From Bedellia somnulentella (lineage: Eukaryota > Arthropoda > Insecta > Lepidoptera > Bedelliidae), in contig OY755198.1 in NCBI GenBank assembly GCA_963576735.1, positions 4,712,001-4,776,000 of the forward strand: 64,000 bases of DNA. The letters are read 5' to 3'. Positions 20,901-32,900 of this stretch are shown in pieces. Numbering within the stretch: position 1 is the first letter of the stretch; each line of letters begins with the position of its first letter. The translations under genes and the position numbers were made by a program. The notes below the pieces were generated by a model. It searched no databases. It worked only from the letters and a program-made list of their open reading frames with translations, and was not told where the DNA came from.

Positions 20901-23900
20901 CGAATACAGACTTATTACACATGCTTTTAACTACATCCGACCCTTTAATTAACGCCTTCAGAGATATACCCAGGAAAAAACCTGAAAAGTTAAATTCGGA
21001 AGTTTTAAAATTAGTTATCCCGCCTTCAGTGCCCATTTCGCGACCTTATGTAAATATCCCTCGTAATGAAAATGATTACATAGAGTCGGATTCTTCAGAT
21101 GATGATAGTGATAGGGAATGATTGTAACATGTATAGAATATTATTTTTTAAGTAACTGACTTGTAAACATTTGTTTTTTATATTAGTTTTAAGTTTAGAA
21201 AAATGTTTAATGTGGGAGAATACATGATTTTTGCATTTTTTTAAATATATATATATTATTTTTTCATTCTTTGTGTTTTTATTTACACTACCCCCCTCCC
21301 ATTTACCTTAAGTCATGAAATGCAAAACAAAGTACAGAATACGTATGATTAAGCACATATAGAGCCATTCGAGTCGAAAAATAATTTTGTCCATCTAGCT
21401 TGTTCTACGCGAATCACTGTGCGGCGGTACACGGCAAATAATATAACTATAATTCTATTAAAATTAAATAAAGTACTATTATTTCCTTGGTACTTGAAGC
21501 AAGTACCGTAATTTAGTTTATTACAAACTATTAAACGAACATACATGAGCACAAGACATCTCGATCGGTTTCATCCTTTGTTCGGGAAGACTTTCAATGA
21601 TTTCAATGATCCTAGTAATAGGACGAGGCATTTTAAGTTTGTAAGTTTATTTCATATATAATTTGACAAATAACGCCATTATATTTCTTTGAAATAAACA
21701 AATATTTCTTATATATATTTTACTCAGTTATAATTAATCTCCGTTGGTTAAGTATTCAGTTCAATTTAATATTAAAAACAATTTTAAATTTAATAAAAAA
21801 ATAATTAAAATTACATTTGTTACTGTAAAATTTAAATAATTTAAAAAAATATACTTAATTACTATCCATTCTGAAATGCATTGAAATTTCTGTAAAAATT
21901 ATCTGTGTCAAAGTTGTTGTTTCAAAATGTTACCTATATAATGGTTCTTTTAAAACTGGTAAAAGTATTATTGCCTAAATTTTGTGAAATATATTCTAAA
22001 TTAATTCATTAGAACTATTAACTCAACATACATGAACACATAAGATCTCATCTTGATCGCTTGTACCCTTGTTCTGTGTGCGGGAAGACTTTTAATGATC
22101 CTAGTAGCTAATTTAAATCTTTTTGTTCATGAAAACCTCATGTGGGGATTATTACTAATAAATAAAGAACTGGGTTGGCATGGGACCGTCGGATGCCAAT
22201 TAAAGGAGCGAAGCGGGCAATTGCCTGATTCTCAGATATTACGTTGAACGATTTATTCTACAAATATCTCAACACGCGTTGCTTTGCAATTTGTTATGAT
22301 TCTTTGAATATACTTGTTGGTTTACCTAAACACGTGATTGATTCTTCACAAAACTGCAATTAAGTTACAGTCCTGATTTTGGAAAACTTAAATCTTTTAC
22401 ATTTGTCATTTCGGAGCGCAAACGGACGTGACTCTGGGACGATGGAATATGAAAAAACTAGATGAAAACCCAGCTTCGCTCGGGTGAAATTTGGCATATA
22501 ATACACATCTAGGTACAAAATATAGGTAGATCGCCGTGTAGTGTCGGTTTAGAATAGCACTACCCGTTTCTATCGATGGGTGTACGGTAGAGGCGACTAG
22601 CGGTATTGGGACTTTCAAGGGATTTTTGGGCGATGCGTTTAAAGACCCATTACCAACAACCTTCACTTCACGATCTTTTCCCCACTCGATTTTCCAAAAG
22701 TGGCTGAGGAATTTCTAGATACTTAGCTCTGGCTACCCCTTCTAGGGATTTAAAGCAGTGAGTATAAGTAAGTAAGTAAGTATACTTTTGTAGTCATCTG
22801 TTCTCAAGGAATATTAAAGGTAAGCAAGGCATAGATTCGTCTAGATTCGTTCATTGATTTTATCTATTAATTATTATTATAGATGCTCTTTTCTTCAGTC
22901 CGCACAAACTGCCTAGGTAGACGGCAACAGTCTAGGATACCCCATGGTAGCTCTTACTGCGCGCGGCCTAAGGGGGCCTATCGAACAATAAGGGGTATCC
23001 TAGCGTATGGCTGAATACCGACATACATACTAAATTTGCCATCGTTACGAAGAGCCCTTCGCTGCATCCACTTGCCAGAATTGTGACAATATTTACCAAA
23101 TGCAAGGAGAAACAACAAACAAATACACGACCAATGAAAGATTTTATGAAAATTTATCTCGACACAGGCGGATTTTTCTTTCCTTTAATTATTCTTTATT
23201 TATTAGTAATAATCCCCACATGAGGTTTTCATGAACAAAAAGATTTAATTTAATGTTTTTTGACATGAATTCCTCATGTGGGGATTATTACTCATAAATA
23301 AAAGATGTTATATATATAAAGAGCGACGGGGGCGTATACCCGAAGGTCGCGGGTTCGAACCCCGCCAGTGTCGAAATTTTTCTTTCCTTTAATAACATCT
23401 TTTATTTATGAAAAAGATTTAAATTATTGTTCTGATTGTAATCATTATGAGATTTTTCTTTCCTTTATTTATTAGTAACAATCAGAACAAATTAATACAA
23501 ATAGAGACGCAGAAACTGTCATTACTGAGTGGAATAGATATAAGTCATGAATTCGAACAAACGTGTTCTAAGTTCCTGCTTGCGTAATTGCTAGGCTTAT
23601 TGTAGTTTGGAAGTCTGCACTACAATTTGGTGATGCACTACAGCGGATACAAAAGTGGCAAAAACAATATTATCGAGAAACGTCAACGACTGAAGTATAT
23701 AGTATCTTGATAGTATCTATAATAATAATTTCGTTAAGAAGTATGGTAGACTCAATCGAAACCTCCTTGTCCTTTGCGAAACGATTGAAAAATATTATGA
23801 AACGGAACGTTTATGTCATCGGGTGACAGTCAATATGGCGACTAAGATTTGTTTGTCAGCAATCAGCACCATTAAAATTTAGCAAAATACTCGACAATCC

Positions 23901-26900
23901 GAATTTTGCGGATAGATGTTGTCGACTCAAAATCATTATTTTTTTATGTATTATTATTCAGATAAGATTTCGATCGAGTCTACCGTACCCCGTGACGACA
24001 TTATTTATATAGATTCCATTTTCACGCGCTGGCATTGTTTACGTAATTTTTCCATATACAAACATTATAATTTTTTTATGGTGATTATTCCTCCGATTTT
24101 TATCAAAATTGACATAAACCATCTAGACATAGTCCTTGACAACCATGCAAAATTTCAGGGTTCTGAGTTGAGCCGTTTGGGAGGAGTACGATCACAACGA
24201 AATGCACAAGTCGGGGGTAAATGGAGCTTCGCTCCAATAAATAAAGGAAAGAAAAATTTCGACACAGGCGGGAATCGAACCCGCGACCTCAGCATGTTAC
24301 TCTATTGGTATACTATTGTATATGTATCTTTAAAAGGCATATGAACTACAAAAATATTTAGTATAGGTCTTTGTTGTGAGACTGCCAAAAAATATTAGTT
24401 TTTTTAAATAATAATAATAATAATAACTCTGATGGTGTCGATGTCGGCACCAATCATTTGAGGGCACTCTCCGAGGCTGAAACATACCGGTATCTGGGCA
24501 TGTCACAAACCATCGGTGTGAAGGTGGCAGACGTGAAACAGGGTGTTTGCGAGGAGTTTTATGAACGCCTGAAAAGTGTGCTTAATAGCTACTTGTCAGG
24601 CGTTAATAAGATCCGAGCCATTAACTCCTGGGTCATGCCTGTACTGATGTACACGTTTGGCGTGCTCAGATGGACTCAGTCCGAACTAGACGCTCTGGAC
24701 AGACGAGTCCGCACGACGATGACCTCTCATCGAATGCATCATCCGCGATCGTCGGTTATGAGATTGTATATCCCGCGGAAGTGTGGTGGTCGAGGCCTCT
24801 TGAGTGCCAAAACCATGCACAACCGCGAGGTATGCAACCTCAGAAACTATTTTATGACGATGACGGATGATAGTATTCGGGGAGAGGTGGTCGCTAGTGA
24901 TAAAGGACTGACTCCCTTATCGTTGGCCTCACAGGATTGGCGAACCCCGGAGGTACTTAGCACCTCTGATCGGGAGTCCGTATGGAAAGAGAAGGAGCTG
25001 CACGGGAGGTTTTACAAGGTACTTCACGAACCTTTCGTGGACCGTAAAGCCTCCCTGCATTGGCTGCGTTTCGGGGACCTCTTTGGGGAAACCGAAGGTT
25101 TTGTCTGTGCAATACAAGACCAGGTTATCAAGACGCGGAACTATCGGAAATACATCCTAAAGGACGGTACCACAGACATCTGTCGAGCATGTGGCCGTCC
25201 CGGAGAGTCACTTAGGCATGTTATTTCCGGTTGTTCGGCTCTTGCTAACACTGAGTACTTGCACAGACACAACCAAGCAGCCAAAATCCTGCATCAGGAG
25301 CTCGCTCTGAAATACGGACTCTTGCAACAGAGGCTGCCGTATTACAAGTATCTGCCGGAGCCAATCCTAGAAAACGACCGTGCCAAAATCTATTGGGACC
25401 GATCCGTTATCACGGACAGGACTATTCTAGCGAATAAGCCTGATATCGTGGTATGGGATCGGTCGCAGTCGAGGGTATTTCTAGTGGATGTCACTATCCC
25501 TCATGACGAGGGTCTCGTGAAAGCCGACACCGAGAAGCGTCGGAAATATCTCGATCTGGCTCACGAGATCACCGACATGTGGGGTGTGACTTCGACAGAA
25601 ATAATCCCAATTGTTTTGTCCGCGCACGGGTTAATTCCAACCAGTCTCGCGACCAACTTGAGGCGGTTGGATTTCTGTGGCGTGTCGGTTCCAGCACAGA
25701 TGCAGAAAGCGGTGCTGCTCGATACGGCTCGGATCGTCCGTCGGTTCTTGAACTTGACTCCCTGACCCCGACCGACTGTGCTCTTGTCGGGGAGTACCGC
25801 CTCTCCCATTTAAAATTTATATTTTCTTTTTCGGCCATGGGAGAGGCGAGGAACTAAAAGTCATGCCAAAATAATAATAATAAAGAGGCGTAGGGATGTG
25901 ACGACCCCACCGCCCATTGTTGGAATGGCAGCGGGATGATAAGTTCATCAGCTTGCCATTCCAGCAATGCAAGTAGTCAGCGCTTGAGTTTGTAGGTGTT
26001 GACCGTGTCTACAAACTGGTCTCAGCGCAAAATAGAGCAATAACGGTCTCCCCGGGGCAAGTGAGTGAAACCCCGGGTGAATCTTCGCTCATCGTAATGG
26101 AAGTAGAGAACAACGATGAGCGTATAGGGCCGCTTCCCTTGGGTGATCGAAGGGGCACGTCTGGAGCTGGGGCTGGACGTGGCAGCATGCGGTCCCCCAG
26201 CCGCCGCAGACCGGCCCGACCACCTGGCCGGTCTGCGCGACCACCTCAGCCACCAGATGGCTTGGCATCGGTTGGGACTGGGGCAACTCAGTCCCAGCAG
26301 TCGGTGCCCGCCGCTGGTGGAGCTAGGCGCCGCATGGCATGGACGGTTGATATGAATAGAAATGCCATGCGGGCCTATCTTAGGGCCTCAGGATCGAGAA
26401 CTGGGCGGACGGGTTATCGGGCAGCAATGTACCGCGAATTTCTGCGGCTGGAGCCCAATTTGACCGTCACAGAACAAAACCTGGCGGACCGAGTTCGGTA
26501 CATACAGCGCTCAGAACTTTTTAGCACTACCGAACTCGAACAATTGCGACGCGAGGCTGTTCCTCTGCTGGACGAAGAGCCACCCTTGCAGGTTCTCCCT
26601 CCTGTCCCCGAGCGGGAAGTACGGAGGGAGCCAATTACTAACCTGCCGGATGTGGGTGGTGCGGAAAGCGATTAAGGAACAGTCTCCCTGGATTTGGATT
26701 TGGTGAGGAGCGCACTCGAAGAGACGATCCTGGAATATCGCCAAGTGCCTCTCGAAAGGAGGCCGAGGCTGCCCCGAGTTCCTCTCAGCATCAAGGTTCG
26801 GGATGTCGTTGAGGCCGTTAATAACATGCTGCCCTCATTTTTAGAGAGCAGCATGGACCTTTGGGATACGGATTCAATTCTCTTTGGCGCCGCAATGACA

Positions 26901-29900
26901 GTTTGTCAATTTGTCGGCGTCAGGATGCCGCCAACAAGAGCTGGTGGCTCCCGCCAGGCTGGCAGTACTAGTCCCAGGACTAGAACTAGGCCAGCCTGGA
27001 TGAGGCGGATTGAAAGCCGTATCACAAAGGCCAGAGTCCTCATCGGCAAACTGACCAGCTTCAGATCAGGCAATAATAGGCCGAGGGTGGTGCGCTTCGT
27101 CAGGGAGGCATTCCCTGGTGAGAATGTCTTTGACAATTCACCGGAGTTTGCCTGTAGACTGGTGGAGCGCATCGATGATCTGAAGCAGAAGATCGCTGCT
27201 TGGGGTAAGCGAATTAGGCGATATTCTGAAAGGGTAAAGAGGTACCAACAGAATCGTCTCTTCATGAGTGACCAGAAGAAGTTCTACAGAACTTTGGAGC
27301 GTCCCGATGTGGTTTCGACAGGTCAGCGACCGGAAAAAGCTGATGTAGTTGCCTTTTGGCGTGGGCTTTGGTCGCTGCCTGTTGATCACGAAGAGGGCCG
27401 ATGGTTCGAGGCGGTCGAGGGAGCGTGCGAACCCATAGCGCCCATGAACCCCGTCAACATATCCGAGGAGGATGTGGTGGCTGCGATCCGTAAGGCTCCG
27501 AACTGGAAAAGTCCGGGGCCGGACGGATTGCACCATTACTGGTTGAAGGGGTTCACGCGCTGTCACGCTACTCTCGCCCGTCAGTTCCAAAGCGCCCTCG
27601 AGAGTGGGACGCTCCCGAACTTCTTAACTACTGGGGTCACTCATTTAGCTCCAAAGAGCGATGCTACCGCGGATCCATCACAATACCGCCCCATTACTTG
27701 TCTTTGTACAAGACCTTGACATCCGTTCTGAGCTCCAAGATTACTCAACACATTGTTGATAACAATGTGATATCTGGAGCTCAGAACGGATGTAGGGGCG
27801 GTAGTCGCGGTAGCAAGGAGCTACTCCTCATCGATGCGGTCGTAGGCCAACTGGTCAAACGCAACCGTCGGAACTTCTCCGCTGGCTGGATAGACTACAG
27901 GAAGGCGTTCGATTCGGTACCTCATTCATGGCTCATGAGGGTCCTCGAGCTGTACAAAATTGAAAGTACAGTTCGACACTTCCTCGGGCAGTGTATGGGG
28001 TGCTGGAGAACGATCCTGAGTTTAGACGGTCAGCGGATGACGGACGCGGATGACCAAATTGATATAAGGCGAGGGATTTTCCAGGGCGATTGCCTGAGTC
28101 CAGTTTGGTTTTGCTTGGCCCTGAATCCTCTAAGTACACTCTTGGAGAATTCGGGGACAGGCTTTCAGTTTCGGAGAGGCGGATCACGCTTGCCTCATCT
28201 CCTTTACATGGATGACCTGAAGCTTGACGCCCCCACGGCTGACAGATTGGCGGAGCTACTGACGATCACTAATGATTTCAGTGGTTCCGTCAAGATGGAG
28301 CTCGGGGTCGATAAGTGTGCGGTCATTCATGTCGAGAAGGGGCATGTCGTGCACTCTGATGGTGTCGATGTCGGCACCAATCATTTGAGGGCACTCTCCG
28401 AGGCTGAAACATACCGGTATCTGGGTATGTCACAAACCATCGGTGTGAAGGTGGCAGACGTGAAACAGGGTGTTTGCGAGGAGTTTTATGAACGCCTGAA
28501 AAGTGTGCTTAATAGCTACTTGTCGGGCGTTAATAAGATCCGAGCCATTAACTCCTGGGTCATGCCTGTACTGATGTACACGTTTGGCGTGCTCAGATGG
28601 ACTCAGTCCGAACTAGACGCTCTGGACAGACGAGTCCGCACGACGATGACCTCTCATCGAATGCATCATCCGAGATCGTCGGTTATGAGATTGTATATCC
28701 CGCGGAAGTGTGGTGGTCGAGGCCTTTTGAGTGCCAAAACCATGCACAACCGCGAGGTATGCAACCTCAGAAACTATTTTTTGACGATGACGGATGATAG
28801 TATTCGGGGAGAGGTGGTCGCTAGTGATAAAGGACTGACTCCCTTATCGTTGGCCTCACAGGATTGGCGAACCCCGGAGGTACTTAGCACCTCTGATTGG
28901 GAGTCCGTGTGGAAAGAGAAGGAGCTGCACGGGAGGTTTTACAAGGTACTTCACGAACCTTTCGTGGACCGTAAAGCCTCCCTGCATTGGCTGCGTTTCG
29001 GGGACCTTTTTGGGGAAACCGAAGTATTTGTCTGTGCAATACAAGACCAGGTTATCAAGACGCGGAACTATCGGAAATACATCCTAAAGGACGGTACCAC
29101 AGACGTTTGTCGAGCATGTGGCCGTCCCGGAGAGTCACTTAGGCATGTTATTTCCGGTTGTTCGGCTCTTGCTAACACTGAGTACTTGCACAGACACAAC
29201 CAAGCAGCCAAAATCCTGCATCAGGAGCTCGCTCTGAAATACGGACTCTTGCAACAGAGGCTGCCGTATTACAAGTATCTGCCGGAGCCAATCCTACAAA
29301 ACGACCGTGCCAAAATCTATTGGGACCGATCCGTTATCACGGACAGGACTATTCTAGCGAATAAGCCTGATATCGTGGTATGGGATCGGTCGCAGTCGAG
29401 GGTATTTCTAGTGGATGTCACTATCCCTCATGACGAGGGTCTCGTGAAAGCCGACACCGAGAAGCGTCGGAAATATCTCGATCTGGCTCACGAGATCACC
29501 GACATGTGGGGTGTGACTTCGACAGAAATAATCCCAATTGTTTTGTCCGCGAACGGGTTAATTCCAACCAGCCTCGCGACCAACTTGAGGCGGTTGGATT
29601 TCTGTGGCGTGTCGGTTCCAGCACAAATGCAGAAAGCGGTGCTGCTCGATACGGCTCGGATCGTCCGTCGGTTCTTGAACCTGACTCCCTGACCCCGACC
29701 GACTGTGCTTTTGTCGGGGAGTACCGCCTCTCCCATTTAAAATTTATATTTTCATTTTCGGCCATGGGAGAGGCGAGAAACAAAAAATGTCTTTCGAAAT
29801 AATAATAATCGTTTATTACCAATTGAAATTTTACAAATACATAATACCAGCGGCCCCACACTAGGCAAGCCTGTATCGTGGGTACCAAATACAAATAACA

Positions 29901-32900
29901 ATTCCAATTTTACAAAGTGAATTAAATTATAATACATTGATAAAATATAATTGAAAATTTATAGAATCTAATACTTATTAAAATATACACTTAATCCATT
30001 TAAATTAGATCGAATAGATTTGAGCAAAAGTATTTGTTCCATTTTAAACTTAATTGACGAACAGAAAAAAAAAACACTGCCCACATGCCTCGGGGCGTAT
30101 ACCGAAATGTTTCTTTCCTTTATTTATTCTTTATTTATTATTAGCTTCAGCTGTTTTTATAAATAAATAGAAATCACGGTTTGTTGAGCTGAATCATTTC
30201 AAATTTATTTTATTTCATGGTATTAGGAGAATTTGCAGTAATAATAAAATAAATTCAATTAAATCTATGCAATTAATGAATCTTTACGAAAATATAGGAT
30301 CACAAAATTGTTCTACTGAATTTTACTGTTCAGTTACAAAGTATTAAATTTAAGTTCTAGAATTTTCACCCACAAAAAATTAACAAATCAAATGGCTAAT
30401 CCCCTTAAAGATCGATTGTAGATTGTGTTGTTAATTTTCTGTTTCGGCCATGGGAGAGGCGAGGAACTAAAAATATTCCGAATAATAATAAAAGACATCC
30501 GTTCTGAGTTCCAAGATTACTCAACACATTGTTGATAACAATGTGATCTCTGGAGCTCAGAACGGATGTAGGGGCGGTAGTCGCGGTAGCAAGGAGCTGC
30601 TCCTCATCGATGCAGTCGTAGGCCAACTGGTCAAACGCAACCGTCGGAACTTCTCCGCTGGCTGGATAGACTACAGGAAGGCGTTCGATTCGGTACCTCA
30701 TACATGGCTCATGAGGGTCCTCGAGCTGTACAAAATTGATAGTGCAGTTCGACACTTCCTCGGACAGTGTATGGGGTGCTGGAGAACGATCCTGAGTTTA
30801 GACGGTCAGCGGATGACGGACGCGGATGACCAAATTGATATAAGGCGAGGGATTTTCCAGGGCGATTGCCTGAGTCCAGTTTGGTTTTGCTTGGCCCTGA
30901 ATCCTCTAAGTACACTCTTGGAGAATTCGGGGACAGGCTTCAGTTTCGGAGAGGCGGGCCACGCTTGCCTCATCTCCTTTACATGGATGACCTGAAGCTT
31001 TACGCCCCCACGGCTGACAGATTGGCGGAGCTACTGACGATCACTAATGATTTCAGTGGTTCCGTCAAGATGGAGCTCGGGGTCGATAAGTGTGCGGTCA
31101 TTCATGTCGAGAAGGGGCATGTCGTGCACTCTGATGGTGTCGATGTCGGCACCAATCATTTGAGGGCACTCTCCGAGGCTGAAACATACCGGTATCTGGG
31201 CATGTCACAAACCATCGGTGTGAAGGTAGCAGACGTGAAACAGGGTGTTTGCGAGGAGTTTTATGGACGCCTTAAAAGTGTGCTTAATAGCTACTTGTCA
31301 GGCGTTAATAAAATCCGAGCCATTAACTCCTGGGTCATGCCTGTGCTGATGTACACGTTTGGCGTGCTCAGATGGACTCAGTCCGAACTAGACGCTCTGG
31401 ACAGACGAGTCCGCACGACGATGACCTCTCATCGAGTGCATCATCCGAGATCGTCGGTTATGAGATTGTATATCCCGCGGAAGTGTGGTGGTCGAGGCCT
31501 CTTGAGTGCCAAAACCATGCACAACCGCGAGGTATGCAACCTCAGAAACTATTTTTTGACGATGACGGATGATAGTATTCGGAGAGAGGTGGTCGCTAGT
31601 GATAAAGGACTGACTCCCTTATCGTTGGCCTCACAGGATTGGTGAACCCCGGAGGTACTTAGCACCTCTGATCGGGAGTCCGTATGGAAAGAGAAGGAGC
31701 TGCACGGGAGGTTTTACAAGGTACTTCACGAACCTTTCGTGGACCGTAAAGCCTCCCTGCATTGGCTGCGTTTCGGGGACCTCTTTGGGGAAACCGAAGG
31801 TTTTGTCTGTGCAATACAAGACCAGGTTATCAAGACGCGGAACTATCGGAAATACATCCTAAAGGACGGTACCACAGACATCTGTCGAGCATGTGGCCGT
31901 CCCGGAGAGTCACTTAGGCATGTTATTTCCGGTTGTTCGGCTCTTGCTAACACTGAGTACTTGCACAGACACAACCAAGCAGCCAAAATCCTGCATCAGG
32001 AGCTCGCTATGAAATACGGACTCTTGCAACAGAGGCTGCCGTATTACAAGTATCTGCCGGAGCCAATCCTAGAAAACGACCAAGCCAAAATCTATTGGGA
32101 CTGATCCGTTATCACGGACAGGACTATTCTAGCGAATAAGCCTGATATCGTGGTATGGGATCGGTCGCAGTCGAGGGTATTTCTAGTGGATGTCACTATC
32201 CCACATGACGAGGGTCTCGTGAAAGCCGAAACCGAGAAGCGTCGGAAGTATCTCGATCTGGCTCACGAGATCACCGACATGTGGGGTGTGACCTCGACTG
32301 AAATTATCCCAATTGTTTTGTCCGCGAACGGGTTAATTCCAACCAGCCTCGCGACCAACTTGAGGCGGTTGGATTTCTGTGGCGTGTCGCTTCCAGCACA
32401 AATGCAGAAAGCGGTGCTGCTCGATACGGCTCGGATCGTCCGTCGGTTCTTGAACCTGACTCCCTGACCCCGACCGACTGTTCTTTTGTCGGGGACTACC
32501 GCCTCTCCCATTTAAAATTAATATTTTCTTTTTCGGCCATGGGAGAGGCGAGAAACAAAAATGTCTTTCGAAATAATAATAATCGTTTATTACCAATTGA
32601 AATTTTACAAATACATAATACCAGCGGCCCCACACTAGGCAAGCCTGTATCGTGGGTACCAAATACAAATAACAATTCCAATTTTACAAAGTGAATTAAA
32701 TTATAATACATTGATAAAATATAATTGAAAATTTATAGAATCTAATACTTATTAAAATATACACTTAATCCATTTAAATTAGATCGAATAGATTTGAGCA
32801 AAAGTATTTGTTCCATTTTAAACTTAATTGACGAACAGAAAAAAAAACACACTGCCCACATGCCTCGGGGCGTATACCGAAATGTTTCTTTCCTTTATTT

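Larger units (their letters stand above)
18290..21435 (-). mobile_element. SINE-A copy, split by Transib
   Basis: Bases 18290-18520 are a minus-strand SINE-A up to TAAGCCGGCG. Its last bases (GTACACGGC) resume at 21427-21435, directly after the Transib and its target duplication. Confidence 0.85.

Noticed and set aside
23916..24344. 142-codon gene in the zinc-finger intron
   Set aside because: Its 3' third is SINE-B sequence and the rest lacks any recognisable domain or splice support.
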